Positions 45,401-55,905 are shown, counted from the stretch's first letter. The stretch: DNA of 64,000 nucleotides from an uncultured Lachnospiraceae bacterium (GCA_947626745.1 CANQTF010000011.1:1-64000), one strand, 5' to 3'. Notes: generated by a model from the letters alone, not told the origin. Numbers and translations: made by a program.

Positions 45401-48024
45401 CGCCGGGCAGCGGACCGTCATAGTCGTCAGATTCTTCCGGCGCGACGCTGTCATCTGTCACTTTGACCACGACCGGGATATGATCCAGCGCAAGATAGTC
45501 CGGATCGTTCGGATCATAGGAGAGAAAGAACGTCTTTTCCCCCGCCTGATCCAAGACGGTCTCCCCGTCGCTCTCCCACGCAAAGCCCTGCGGAAGCGCG
45601 ATGCTTCCCAGTTTGCTCCCCAGCTTGGCCGAGAGTTTTTCGGGCATATTACAGCGCGGGATCGCCTGAGATATCTTGAGACCGATCTGCCTTGTCACAG
45701 TCAGATATCTTGTCGTGTCCTCCGGTGTATAGACCGCCTGATAGGACGATGTGCCGGCATGCAGCAGCGTATCCGCACTGCTCCAGCGCCAGCCCTCCGG
45801 CAGAGCGATGTCCGACAGCCGCAGACCCGTTTTGTAGACGACCGGCGAGAGCACCGGCGTATCTGCGTCCGGCTCCGCCTTCACCACCGTCACGGTACAG
45901 GACGCGCCGCTTGCACCGCTTCTGGAGCAGGTGATCGTCGCCGTGCCGGGGGAGACTGCCCTGATCACTCCCTGTGCGTCCACCGTCGCGACATCGGTAT
46001 GATCGCTGGCAAAGGTCAGGACGCTCAGGCTGTCCACCTTGGAACCGTTCACGTAAGGGATTACTTTTTCCGTCCTGCCCACCGCAAGATCTTTGATCGC
46101 CGTCTTGTTCAGCGTGATCGCATCGGTCGTATCCGGCTTGGAACATGCCGACGCCGGCATATTGTTATACACCGGGATCTTGAACACAAAGCTGTTGTTG
46201 AGCGCCCCGGTATTGCTGTATGCCTTTTTGATGTTCGGCGCTTCCGAGGCCGGCGCCATGATGTTCTGCATATACTGGTGCCCATATCTGCCGTTGGTGG
46301 TCACGTTAAACTTCTGTAAATACAGGGTGTCCTGCCCGCGGAGGATATAATTCGTACTGATCACCGCGGCGCCGCCCTGCAGAGACTTATATCGGCTGTT
46401 TCAGCCCCGACGCTTCGCTTCCTCCAACCCGTTGATGATCAGCTCCGTATCCCTGCCGCTCGCCCCGACATTGAAGTAATTGTAATAACCCCTGTACTTT
46501 TCGTTGTATGTGCCGGAGATCAGCTGGGACGTACCGTTTGTGCCCTGCTCCTGCAGCACCCGCGACGCCAGATGAAAAGGGCTCACCTGCAGTTCCCTGC
46601 CGATCGCGGTGAAAGCGCCGGCATAGGTCATGCCTTCATTCGGGATATCGCCTTTCATAAATGAGTTGGCGAGGATCGCCTGCACCGCGCTCTCCGTGTG
46701 GTAGGAGTCGTTATAAGTAAGCTGTTCAAACTGGAAGATCGAAGACTCCGACAGGAAATTCCTCGGATCCATGTAATAGCGCAGGATCCCCTCCGAGGCA
46801 TAGCTCCAGCCGCTCTGCCCCGCCGCGCCGTTTTTCCATGAAGCCGGCTGGGAATTGCTGATCCAGCTCTTATTGCCCAGCTCCTCGGAAACCGCCGTAT
46901 TGAAATCCATGCCCGTCTCCATTTTGACAAAGATCCAGTTCGGATACTGCCGCTTTAACGCGAGCAGTTTGTTCTGATAGGACGCGGGGAACTGATTGAC
47001 GTCCGGATAGCTGGAGATCGTGGACATCAGTGAGATCGTCCTTGTCTTTTTCTTCGGCATCTCCTGCGCCTTCTGCACGTACTCGTCCGTCCACTGCAAA
47101 AACGCCTCGTCGGAGGTCGCCAGATAACGCTTCTCTATATAACCCGTATAATTCTGATCCTGATCGTAGAGCGATACCCGATACCAGACATTTCCCGCTT
47201 CGTCCAGCTCCACGCCGACGATCTGCACGGACTGTCCGCAGACTACCGTGACCACGGTATCCGCATCGGACTCGGGTTCAGCCTTCACCTCGTATCGCTC
47301 GCACAGGTACACGAGAGCCAGAACATTCTTCTGCGCTATGATCCCGTCCAGATCTTCCTGCGCCGTCTCCAGATCCTTGATCTCTCCCGCCGCCTCGCTG
47401 TGTACGATCTCCACGGTCACGGTCGGGATCGTGACTGTCTCTGCAGCCTCTTGGGAGATCCCGTATGCGGACTCGTCCCACTTAGGCGTAAACAGATACA
47501 GCTCTTTGCCCTCTCCGGACCACTCCGCCTCATAGTCCGTGCCGCACTCCCAGACTACTTCGATCTCCTTCGTATCCTCTGCGCCTTCCGGCGTGACCGT
47601 GAGCGTTCCGGGAAGATCCTCAAACAATTCCTCCTGCGCAGGTTTCTTTTCGTAAGTCAGGTATGCCTGTTCTGCGGAAAGAGCCTCGATCGACGCAATA
47701 TATCTTATCTCGGACGGATCCTGCTGTCCGCCGCTCTCCCCTGCGGCCTTCTCGGCATCGCCTGTCTCCTCGGTTTTTGCCGCATCGCCCTGTACGTCTG
47801 CACCGCTTTCCTTCTGTGATGCTTCGGTGCGGTCCTCCGCCGCCATGCTGACCGTCGCCTGACTGCCGATGATACTGAACGCCATAAGATACGCTGCCAG
47901 CTTCATCATATTTTTTTCCCATTGGCTCTTCTTCATCTGTACCTACCGAAATCCTTTCGCCGCATATATGACATCAGCCGCCAACAGATACCGCCGCGAA
48001 CTGTTTACCATAATTTTCATATTA

Positions 48025-48064
48025 TGTCAACATAACTATACACTAGCATGTCGGATTATGTCAA
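48025..48064 (-). promoter_or_regulatory. Promoter of glucosaminidase with repeated TTGACATAAT
   Basis: TTGACA (48064-48059), 18-base spacer, TATAGT (48040-48035), on the minus strand. The ten bases TTGACATAAT recur at 48030-48021, perhaps a second -35 or a bound repeat. Confidence 0.6.
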
Positions 48065-48121
48065 CTGCTTATCTCCGAAAATCTGCCGTCCGTTTTCCTG
48101 CGCGCAAACGAACGATTCCTC

Positions 48122-48150
48122 TTGAAAAGTACGCCTGATTTCGCTATGAT
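48122..48150 (+). promoter_or_regulatory. Sigma-A promoter of degV gene
   Basis: TTGAAA at 48122, 17-base spacer, TATGAT at 48145. A leader of about 80 bases follows before the ATG at 48237. Confidence 0.65.
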
Positions 48151-48236
48151 ATAAATGGCGCGAAGAAGCGGGCGGCGCAAAGAGCCTTTGCCTTCCCGCG
48201 GATCTGCTTGGATCAAATGAAGAAGGGGAATATCTT

Positions 48237-49124
48237 ATGTTACGCATTATTACGGATTCTGCCAGTGATCTGCCGAAGGAGTATATAGAACGGCACAAGC
48301 TGCACGTGATACCGACGCCGGTGGTGATCGACGACGTCGATTATTTTGACGGCGCGACGATCCAGACGGAAGAATTTTATCACATATTGGACGACATCAA
48401 CCGTGATGTGAAGACCTACCACATCAATCCGGCCATGTTCACAGAGGCATTCCTGCCTTACGCACAGGCAAACGACAGCGTCATCTACCTGTGCTTCTCC
48501 ACCGGCATCGCGGGCACCTACAATGCCGCGAACATCGCACTCTCCAATATCCGTGAGGATTATCCGGACTTCGACATGACGATCATCGACTCCAAATGCG
48601 CTTCCGCCGGATTCGGGCTGGTCGTCAGCAAGCTGGTTGCCATGTTGGAAAAGGGCGCGTCCAAGAAAGAACTGATAGACGCTGCCGAATATTATATCTA
48701 TCACGTCAGACACGTATTCACCGTGCAGACGCTCGCCTACCTGATCAAGGGCGGACGCCTCACCAAATTCAAGGGCACTTTGGCGGAAACGCTGGATATG
48801 AAGCCGGTGCTGATCGTCAATGACATCGGCGCCCTGTCGGTCGTCAAGACCGTCCGCGGCCGCAAGAAAGCGATGCGCTACCTTGTCGAATATGCAAAAG
48901 AAAACGGCTGCCCCGCAGACGGCGGAACAGTCGCTCTCTGTCATGGTGAGGATCAAGAGGCCCTCGATTTCGTAAACGCATTGGTGCAGGACGCTTTCCA
49001 CCCGAAACAGACCATGATCTCTGTGGTAGGCTGCGCCATCGGCGCCCACACGGGACGCGGCATCGTCGGCTTCTGCTTCTTCGATGCCGACGACGGCGAG
49101 TTCTCCAAATATTTCAACGATTGA
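48237..49124 (+). CDS. DegV-family fatty-acid-binding protein
   Basis: 295 residues, SD aaggggaat. DegV/FakB proteins bind a fatty acid and present it to the kinase FakA. The N-terminal ITDSASDLPKEYI, the fatty-acid loop FSTGIAGTYNAANIAL and the middle TLAYLIKGGRLTKFKGTLAE are all typical. No FakA (DAK domain) gene lies in the window. It is a single gene convergent with the ABC permease at 49138. Confidence 0.9.
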   Translation: MLRIITDSASDLPKEYIERHKLHVIPTPVVIDDVDYFDGATIQTEEFYHILDDINRDVKTYHINPAMFTEAFLPYAQANDSVIYLCFSTGIAGTYNAANIALSNIREDYPDFDMTIIDSKCASAGFGLVVSKLVAMLEKGASKKELIDAAEYYIYHVRHVFTVQTLAYLIKGGRLTKFKGTLAETLDMKPVLIVNDIGALSVVKTVRGRKKAMRYLVEYAKENGCPADGGTVALCHGEDQEALDFVNALVQDAFHPKQTMISVVGCAIGAHTGRGIVGFCFFDADDGEFSKYFND

Positions 49125-49137
49125 TCTCTGCAGCCGT

Positions 49138-51507
49138 CTACTGCGCGCCGATCGTATCGACGATAGACATGCGCCCGAGCCGCCGTATAGGCCCTGCGAC
49201 CGCCAGCGCGACGGACAGGGCGATGATGCTCAGGATAACTGCGAGCGCGCCAAGCGGAAGCCTCCATGCGTCTCCCCAGTGGGAAGTCACCAGCATATCA
49301 TACAACACTCTGTTGCACAGCATTCCCAGCCCGATCCCCAACAGACTGCCCACCGCCGTATAGGCCGCCGCTTCCGCCGCGACCATTCCGGCAAGCTGTT
49401 TCGTACTCATCCCGATCGCCCGAAAAGCGCCGTACAGCTTCATGCGCGCGGACACGCCCATAGCGACGCTGTTGATGATGTTGAACACCGTGATAAAGCC
49501 GATCACCGCGAGGAAGCCGTAGATGAACAGAAAGAAGCAATAACAGGCGCCCTGCACGTTCCGGTTACCCATGCGCCTGTCCGAAAAGGTAAATCCTTCT
49601 CCCGCCATGCGGCGTATCCTTTCCGCGTCCTCGTCCGCCGCGTTCCAGCGAAGCTGCACGTCTATGATAGTGTAATCCTTCCAACCGGTCAGCCGCCGGA
49701 AAGTCTCCTCCGAGCATACAAGCCGCTCTGTCCCCGCCGTGCTGTCGAAGGGAGTGCCGGAAAGCAGCCCTGCGATCCGAAGTTCCTTCTCCTTGCCGCC
49801 TATCTCCAATGTCACCGTATCGCCCACCTTCATAAGGCTGTCCGGCGTATAGACGAGCAGCGCCGCGTCGTTGCCGTCAATGACCTCCTGCATCGAACCC
49901 GCCGTCAGATACTCCCCGGCCCAGCCAAACTGGTTCTCTTCATAGGAGACCAGATCCGCCGTTCCCGTCCACGCCCCGCTGTCCGCCGGCACGCCAAAGG
50001 CAAAACAGCGCCCGAATGCCCTGCGCACCGCCGGGTCTTCCGCCAGCGTCCGCGCCAGCTCTTCGGGCACGGTACAGGTGTTGTCCGGGCCGATCACGGA
50101 GAGATCCGGCGTCCACGGCTTCAGCGGATTGACGGCGTGACGCATGAAATCCACCGTCACATAGAAGGACAGAAAAAGAATGATGCTGAAAGCAAAGGAG
50201 CCCGCCATCAGAAACAGATTCCTGCGGCTCGCCGCAGCGTGACGGATCCCCAGCGCCGTGTATACCCTGCAGAATCTCGTGTCCGCCGCCCTGTACACGG
50301 GCATTTCATGCCCGGCGCTGCCCGAGACGGCCGCCAGAGGCGATACCGACGCCGCTCTCTTCGCGGGCGTTCCGGCCGCCGCAAGTACGGTGAGAACGCC
50401 AACCACAGCCCCCATTATGATACTCGGCACACTCACGCCCAAGACGGGCAGCCCATAGAAATATTCCGGAGCGAGCGCGCGCAGCACCGCACAGAGGATC
50501 CAGATCACCGCCACTCCCGCGCCGACCCCGAACGGAACGGCGAACAAACACCAGCCGAGCGCCTCCCGATAGACCAGCCGCATCACCTGCTTTGCCGTCG
50601 CCCCGGTGCAGCGCAGCAGTCCGAAAAACGCCGTCCGCTGCGCCACGCTGCTGTTCAGGCTTGCGGCGATCATGATGATCGCCGCAGTCAGTACCAGCAC
50701 AAACAAAATGGCGGCGGCAGTATAGATCAACAGGACAAACTGCGTGCCGCTCTGCCCTGACAGCGCCAACAGATTTTCATTTCCGATCGTCTGCGCCTCC
50801 GTCAGACCGAACGTTTTTCGCAGCTCCTCCGCAAGACGGCGGATCTCCCTCTCTTTCGCAAAGCGGACGAAAAGTACACTGTCATAGTCCGCCAGCGCGT
50901 CGCTTGCCAGGTTCGGCGCGAAGAGCCGCCGGTACTCCTGGGTTGTGACAAACATCGCATAAGAATCCTCTCTGCTCGTCTTGTCGATATCGCCGAAGAA
51001 GCCCGAGACCGTATACGTCAAAGCGCTGCCGTCCGGCCCGTCTACGGTGATGCGGTCACCGACCCCGACGTTCAGTTCCTTTCCCGCGCGTCTTACGAGA
51101 AACGCCTCACCGTCACTGTGAGGAAGCCGCCCCGTCATCTCCCGATCCGCCTCAAACAGCATCATAGCCCCATAGCTCTCATCGACTCCGCAGATCGTGA
51201 GATCCTTGCCGCCCAAGGTGTATCCCTCTTTGCCCTTGAAATTCAGGACGCCGTATCTGCAGACAGCCGACACACCGTCCATCTGCGCGATCCGCTCTGC
51301 CTCCCCGTCCGTGATGTCCGTCACGGCGATGTGCCATGTACCATTCTCTAACTTCGTCTGCAGCATCTGGCTGCGTATGAACATATCCGCCATACCGAAG
51401 ATCGCCGCTACCAGAAAAACCGCCAGCGCGATACAGAAGATCGACATGCCGTTCCGCTTCCTGTGCGTCCTCGCCGATATGGCGGCGAGTTCCAAATAGT
51501 TCTTCAT
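49138..51507 (-). CDS. FtsX-type ABC permease, long form
   Basis: 789 residues. An N-terminal helix (about 19-40), a large extracytoplasmic domain, three helices of an FtsX module (about 265-370), a second helix and extracytoplasmic domain (to about 680), then a second FtsX module. This is the duplicated layout of permeases in antimicrobial-peptide and lipoprotein-handling transporters. It is the last gene of the operon, 24 bases after its shorter paralogue. The stop is 13 bases from the convergent degV stop. Confidence 0.88.
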   Translation of the reverse strand: MKNYLELAAISARTHRKRNGMSIFCIALAVFLVAAIFGMADMFIRSQMLQTKLENGTWHIAVTDITDGEAERIAQMDGVSAVCRYGVLNFKGKEGYTLGGKDLTICGVDESYGAMMLFEADREMTGRLPHSDGEAFLVRRAGKELNVGVGDRITVDGPDGSALTYTVSGFFGDIDKTSREDSYAMFVTTQEYRRLFAPNLASDALADYDSVLFVRFAKEREIRRLAEELRKTFGLTEAQTIGNENLLALSGQSGTQFVLLIYTAAAILFVLVLTAAIIMIAASLNSSVAQRTAFFGLLRCTGATAKQVMRLVYREALGWCLFAVPFGVGAGVAVIWILCAVLRALAPEYFYGLPVLGVSVPSIIMGAVVGVLTVLAAAGTPAKRAASVSPLAAVSGSAGHEMPVYRAADTRFCRVYTALGIRHAAASRRNLFLMAGSFAFSIILFLSFYVTVDFMRHAVNPLKPWTPDLSVIGPDNTCTVPEELARTLAEDPAVRRAFGRCFAFGVPADSGAWTGTADLVSYEENQFGWAGEYLTAGSMQEVIDGNDAALLVYTPDSLMKVGDTVTLEIGGKEKELRIAGLLSGTPFDSTAGTERLVCSEETFRRLTGWKDYTIIDVQLRWNAADEDAERIRRMAGEGFTFSDRRMGNRNVQGACYCFFLFIYGFLAVIGFITVFNIINSVAMGVSARMKLYGAFRAIGMSTKQLAGMVAAEAAAYTAVGSLLGIGLGMLCNRVLYDMLVTSHWGDAWRLPLGALAVILSIIALSVALAVAGPIRRLGRMSIVDTIGAQ

Positions 51508-51531
51508 ACAAGCTTCCTCCCATGTCTCCGT

Positions 51532-53295
51532 CTACAGCTGATCGATCGTCTCCGTGATCTCCATGGCCGCGATGCGCTTCGCCGGCGCATATACCGCCAA
51601 CACACAGGCGCCCAACAGCAACAGGAACACTGTCAGCAGCACGCCGAACGGCACCTGCCATCTGCCGCCGAAATAGCGGAGCACCATCTGTCTGATCATT
51701 CCGTAGTGCAGCATAAGACCCAGCACACAGCCGGATACGCCTCCTGCGGCCGCATAAGCTGCCGTCTCCGCCGCAATCATCCGCCTGATCTGCCTCCCGC
51801 TCATGCCGACAGCGCGCATGACGCCATACTGCGATATTCTGGCGGACACACTCATGGAAATGCTGTTCATGATATGCAGCACGGCGATCATCGCGATAAT
51901 CACCAGAAAGCCGTAAGCCCCGATTCGCGTCACCCAGTATGTGCCCTGCTCCATTCTTGCCGTCGCACGCCTGTCGTCAAGCTGTTCGTTTCCCGCAAGC
52001 TGCCGTATTGCCTCCACTGTTTCCTCCGGCGCGCCGCGCGTCAGCCGGACGGACAGGCAGCAATAGTCCCTCTCCCCCGTGATACGGGCAAACGTCTCCT
52101 CAGAGCATCCCACTACCACGTCGCCTGCCATGATCCCCGGTCCCGCCGATACCACACAGGCAACCGTAAGCTTCTCGCCGTCGATCTGCAGGGTGTCATC
52201 CACACGATTCAGCACCTGATTACTGTCATAGACCGTCAAAACCTGATCCGAGTTTCCGTATATCGGCGACAGCTTTCCCGCCGCCACCGCCGTTTTCGAG
52301 GCGGCCAGCATACCCTCGTCGTAGGAAACCAGATCGATGCGTCTGCTCTCTTCGCCGATCTGCACGGGCAGTCCCAGTGCCACACTGTTCCCAAACACCT
52401 CGCTGACGCCCGGCAGCGCGGCAATCTTCCGCACCATATCCCGATCCAGCGAATTGCTCTCGTCTGCGCTGCTGATCTGTATATCGCAGGCTATCGGATT
52501 CATGGAAGGGAGCAGACGCCGCCCGAATTCCAGCGCCGCCGAGAAAACGAAAAACAGGACGATCACAAAGGCAAAGGAGCCGGCCGTCAGGAACAGCTTC
52601 TTCTTTGATGCCGCCGCGTGGCAGATGCCCAGCGCTGTCTCCATTTTCAGGCAGCGTATATCGGTTCCGCGCACGGCTCTGTCACCCTCCGCGAAAGCGC
52701 CCGCCACCGCGGCAGCCGGAGAAACTGCAGCCGCCCGTCTCGCCGGAGAATGCGCCGCTAACAGCACCGTGACCACACCCAGCACAACGCCGCACACGAT
52801 GCCGACGCCGCTCAGGTAGAAAAGCGGTATCTCTGCGAACTCTCCCTTGACCAGACAGCGCAGGATAAGACACAGGCTCCAGTTGGTGACGACACCCAGC
52901 AGACAGCCCAGCGGAACGGCCTGTCTGCACCATGCAAGCGCCTCCATCCGCACAAGCCGGACGATCTGTCTGCGGCTCGCGCCGACACAGCGCAGCATAC
53001 CGAAGAAACGCGTCCGCTGCGCCACGCTGCTGTTCAAGCAGCCCGAGATCATCAGGACGCCCGCGATCAGGATCAGCAGGAACACCGCAGCCGCCGTCGG
53101 ATATGCCCAGCTCGGATATTGAAAGCTTCCGTGCTTACGGAGCAGACGTTCGGTTTCCATACTGTAATAAGTATCCAGAACAGAAAGGACTGATGTCACC
53201 AGAAAGACTGCCAACACGATGCACAGCATGGTCATACGGTTCTGTTCCCTGCGCGCTTTCGCCGACAGCCTGACCAGATCCAGATAACTTCTCAT
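51532..53295 (-). CDS. FtsX-type ABC permease, short form lacking first outer domain
   Basis: 587 residues from the ATG at 53295 (SD ggagg). It parallels the 789-residue neighbour closely: NSSVAQRTRFFGMLRCVGAS here against NSSVAQRTAFFGLLRCTGAT there. However, the first outer domain of about 200 residues is reduced to some 25 residues (DTYYSMETERLLRKHGSFQY). The two probably form a heterodimer after gene duplication and a deletion. Its ATG overlaps the ATPase stop (ATGA). Confidence 0.86.
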   Translation of the reverse strand: MRSYLDLVRLSAKARREQNRMTMLCIVLAVFLVTSVLSVLDTYYSMETERLLRKHGSFQYPSWAYPTAAAVFLLILIAGVLMISGCLNSSVAQRTRFFGMLRCVGASRRQIVRLVRMEALAWCRQAVPLGCLLGVVTNWSLCLILRCLVKGEFAEIPLFYLSGVGIVCGVVLGVVTVLLAAHSPARRAAAVSPAAAVAGAFAEGDRAVRGTDIRCLKMETALGICHAAASKKKLFLTAGSFAFVIVLFFVFSAALEFGRRLLPSMNPIACDIQISSADESNSLDRDMVRKIAALPGVSEVFGNSVALGLPVQIGEESRRIDLVSYDEGMLAASKTAVAAGKLSPIYGNSDQVLTVYDSNQVLNRVDDTLQIDGEKLTVACVVSAGPGIMAGDVVVGCSEETFARITGERDYCCLSVRLTRGAPEETVEAIRQLAGNEQLDDRRATARMEQGTYWVTRIGAYGFLVIIAMIAVLHIMNSISMSVSARISQYGVMRAVGMSGRQIRRMIAAETAAYAAAGGVSGCVLGLMLHYGMIRQMVLRYFGGRWQVPFGVLLTVFLLLLGACVLAVYAPAKRIAAMEITETIDQL

Positions 53296-53975
53296 TCCGC
53301 ACACCTCCCAAGATCCGTGAGCACGCCGTCCGACACCTGCAGCACCCTGTCCGCCGCGGAAGCGATCGCACGGTTGTGGGTGATCATGAGGATCGTCTGC
53401 TCATACCGCTTGGAAGCCTGTTTCAACAGGGCGATCACCTCGCTGCTGTTCTTCGTATCCAGATTGCCGGTGGGTTCGTCCGCCAAGATCAGCATCGGCC
53501 GCGCGATCAGCGCCCGTCCGATCGCCACCCGCTGCTGCTGTCCGCCGGAGAGCTGGCTCGGCAGATGATGTCTGCGCTCCCGCAGGTTCAGGACATCCAG
53601 CAGTTCCTCCACATACGCCTGATCCGGCTTCTGATAATCCAACAGCACCGGAAAAATAATGTTCTGCTCCACCGTGAGCTCCGGCACAAGGTGAAACGCC
53701 TGAAAGATAAAACCGATATTGCGCCGCCTGAAGATCGTCCGCTGCTCGTCCTTCATGGAAAAGGTGTCCCTGCCGTCGATCAGCACCCGGCCCGACGTCG
53801 GCACGTCCAGCGCCCCGATCATATTGAGGAGGGTGCTCTTGCCCGAGCCGGACTCCCCGACCACGGCCACGAACTCGCCCTTCGGCACTGTAAAGCTCAC
53901 GTTTTTCAACGCCTCGACGGCCGTTTCTCCACTGCCGTATGTCTTGCAGATCGACTGCACTTCCAATAGATTCAT
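53292..53975 (-). CDS. ABC transporter ATPase, MacB/LolD type
   Basis: 227 residues from the ATG at 53975 (SD ggagga); the frame opens upstream without a signal. Walker A GESGSGKSTL, Q-loop FIFQAFHLVPE, signature LSGGQQQRVAIGRA, Walker B LILADEPTGNLD and H-loop MITHNRAIA are intact. MacB/LolD-type ATPases drive mechanotransmission through FtsX permeases rather than classical transport. It is coupled to the permeases and lies 136 bases after the histidine kinase. Confidence 0.94.
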   Translation of the reverse strand: MNLLEVQSICKTYGSGETAVEALKNVSFTVPKGEFVAVVGESGSGKSTLLNMIGALDVPTSGRVLIDGRDTFSMKDEQRTIFRRRNIGFIFQAFHLVPELTVEQNIIFPVLLDYQKPDQAYVEELLDVLNLRERRHHLPSQLSGGQQQRVAIGRALIARPMLILADEPTGNLDTKNSSEVIALLKQASKRYEQTILMITHNRAIASAADRVLQVSDGVLTDLGRCAE

Positions 53976-54110
53976 ATTGTTATCCTCCGCTTTTCCTTCC
54001 CTGCGGCAAGCGTCGGTACGCTCCGGCAGACCGCGCCGCCGCATTGTCAGGGAATCATCATTTTCGGATCGAGTATAACGCTTCTTTCTTACTCTCCCGT
54101 GAATCGCAGC

Positions 54111-55172
54111 TTACAGATTTGTCATGACTGCCGCCTCCCTATCCGTGGGGATCAAAAAGTCCATGACAAACGTACTGCCTTTTCCCTGCACGCTGTCCAC
54201 CGTAATATTGCCGTCATGCGCCTCCACGATCGCCTTGGCCAGTGGCAGTCCCAGACCGACGCCCGACGTATCCTGCGAACAGCGGCTTCGGTAAAACCGC
54301 TTGAAAATATGATGAATATCTTCCGGAGAGATTCCCGCGCCGTCATCTTGCACGGTGATCTGGATCAGATCGGTGACCTGACGCCACGAAACCCATACAT
54401 GCCCGCCGTCCGCGGTGTGATCCAACGCATTTTTCACCAGATTGCTGACCGCCTCCGCCAGCCAGTCTCTGTCGCACAGGAGCGTGACGCCGTCATTACC
54501 GGTGAAGGCAAGCGTTTTCCGCTCTTTCCTCGCACGGTAGGCAAAGTGCAGTTCTATATCCCGCATCATATCCGCCACATCGACGGGCGCTTTGTCCATG
54601 ACCAGCATACCCGCATCCAGTCTGGCAATCTTCAGAAGATTCTGCACCAGCGTCTCGATGCGGTCCAGTTCTTTCTCCGACAGCGTGACAAACTCGCGGA
54701 TCGCCGTCTGCTCTCCGGCTTCCTCCTGCAGCAGCCCGTTGTAGATATTGAGAGCGGCCAACGGTGTTTTGAGTTGGTGGGAGATATCCGAGATAATGTT
54801 CTGCAGAAATTCCCGTGCGCGCTTTTCCTTCTGCACATGCGCGTTCAGGACGGTCGCCAGCGTATTCACCTCGTGGAACAGCCGGTACAGCTCCCCCTCC
54901 TCGTCGCAGTCGATACGCGCCGCCTCGTCCCCGTCAAGGTAGGCTTTGATGATCGCTGCGGCAGCCGTCATCCTTCCGTGCTGTCTTCGGAAATAACGGA
55001 GACAGGCGGTGATGATGCCGCCAAACAAAAGCAGCCAAATAAGCGCCAGCAGAAACGCCGTCTCCACGGAACGCACACCGACGACAAACTCCGCCGTCAC
55101 AAAAAATGCGGTCATAACGCCAGTTATCACCGCAAACAATCTCCTGATCTCTCTGTCCGCAAATAAATTCAT
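54111..55172 (-). CDS. Sensor histidine kinase
   Basis: 353 residues from the ATG at 55172 (SD agggggcgg); the frame extends to 55232 inside the regulator gene. Two transmembrane helices (about 10-30 and 38-60) with almost no outer loop, then a HAMP-like linker, the H-box ISDISHQLKTPLAAL, N-box NLVKNALDHT, and G-boxes DDGAGISPED and GVGLGLPLAKAIVEAH. A short outer loop is typical of kinases that sense through an adjacent ABC transporter, which fits the neighbours. Confidence 0.92.
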   Translation of the reverse strand: MNLFADREIRRLFAVITGVMTAFFVTAEFVVGVRSVETAFLLALIWLLLFGGIITACLRYFRRQHGRMTAAAAIIKAYLDGDEAARIDCDEEGELYRLFHEVNTLATVLNAHVQKEKRAREFLQNIISDISHQLKTPLAALNIYNGLLQEEAGEQTAIREFVTLSEKELDRIETLVQNLLKIARLDAGMLVMDKAPVDVADMMRDIELHFAYRARKERKTLAFTGNDGVTLLCDRDWLAEAVSNLVKNALDHTADGGHVWVSWRQVTDLIQITVQDDGAGISPEDIHHIFKRFYRSRCSQDTSGVGLGLPLAKAIVEAHDGNITVDSVQGKGSTFVMDFLIPTDREAAVMTNL

Positions 55173-55221
55173 AGCCGCCCCCTGCATCAACATATCGGCG
55201 TAATCCGCACGCCGTTTTCTC

Positions 55222-55905
55222 TCACATCGCATTCCACTTGTAACCCATGCGCCGCACCGTGACTAACATATGCGGATCGCCCGGATCGTCCTCGATCTTC
55301 ATGCGCAGTCTGCGCACGTACACCGTAAGCGTGTTGTCGTCCACGAAACTGCCCTCACTGTCCCATAGCTTCTCCAAGATCTGCTCTTTGGAGAGGATCA
55401 CATTCGGATTGCGCATGAAAAGACATAACAACCTGTATTCCGCCGCCGTGAGATCGGTCGGAACGCCGTTCTTGTATACCTGCCCCTGCAGAAGCTCCAC
55501 CCTGATCCCGTTGGAGACAAGCTCCGTATCCGACGCCGCAAAGTCCTTCGCCCGCCTGAGCAGCGCGTTGATCCGAGACATCAGCACGCCCAGCTTGAAA
55601 GGCTTCGTGATATAATCGTCCGCGCCCATATCCAGTCCCATAATGATGTCGATCTCCTCATCACGCGCGGTCAGAAAGATGATCGGCACCTTCGAGGTCC
55701 GCCGTACCTTCTTGCAGATCTCAAAGCCAGAACCGTCAGGCAGCGAGATATCCAAGATCAGCAGATCGTAACCGCCCTCCGCCCACTTATCTTCCGCCTC
55801 TCTGACCGTCCGTGCGACCTCCACCTCGTAGCCCGCTTTCCGCAGAGCAAATGACATGCCGTTTACCAGACTCAGATCGTCCTCCAAGAGCAGTATCCTA
55901 TTCAT
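55222..55905 (-). CDS. OmpR-family response regulator
   Basis: 227 residues. Receiver domain with acidic pair in LLLEDDLSLV, phospho-acceptor Asp in LLILDISLPDG and the Lys in ITKPFKLG. A C-terminal winged helix follows (LTAAEYRLLCLFMRNPNVIL, ending VRRMGYKW). It pairs with the histidine kinase next to it and probably controls the ABC genes that follow. Confidence 0.94.
   Translation of the reverse strand: MNRILLLEDDLSLVNGMSFALRKAGYEVEVARTVREAEDKWAEGGYDLLILDISLPDGSGFEICKKVRRTSKVPIIFLTARDEEIDIIMGLDMGADDYITKPFKLGVLMSRINALLRRAKDFAASDTELVSNGIRVELLQGQVYKNGVPTDLTAAEYRLLCLFMRNPNVILSKEQILEKLWDSEGSFVDDNTLTVYVRRLRMKIEDDPGDPHMLVTVRRMGYKWNAM

Larger units (their letters stand above)
43494..47936 (-). 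pseudogene. Large cell-wall N-acetylglucosaminidase, split by one in-frame TGA
   Basis: One continuous frame of 1480 codons carries a single TGA at 46403-46401 (codon 512). Before it come a signal peptide (to about 33), a linker, an SH3-like domain (AEPESDADTVVTVVCGQSVQ) and a GH73-like glucosaminidase domain (WIFVKMETGMDFNTAV, ILANSFMKGD, ASRVLQEQGTNGTSQL). The text runs LEEAKRRG-stop-NSRYKSLQGGAAVISTNY, where relatives have Gly-Trp, so TGG became TGA. After it come the rest of the catalytic region, a BIG_2 Ig-like domain (DVATVDAQGVIRAVSPGTAT), Gly/Ser/Thr repeats, a further domain, a transmembrane helix (LLIAAAVAAVLAALAAGGFL) and an acidic tail. The 511-residue N-terminal product may still be secreted. 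Confidence 0.82.

Noticed and set aside
46401-46403. Selenocysteine or altered genetic code at the TGA
   Set aside because: Relatives have Trp, not Cys, at this place; no SECIS-like hairpin is evident just downstream, and TGA serves as a normal stop in neighbouring genes.
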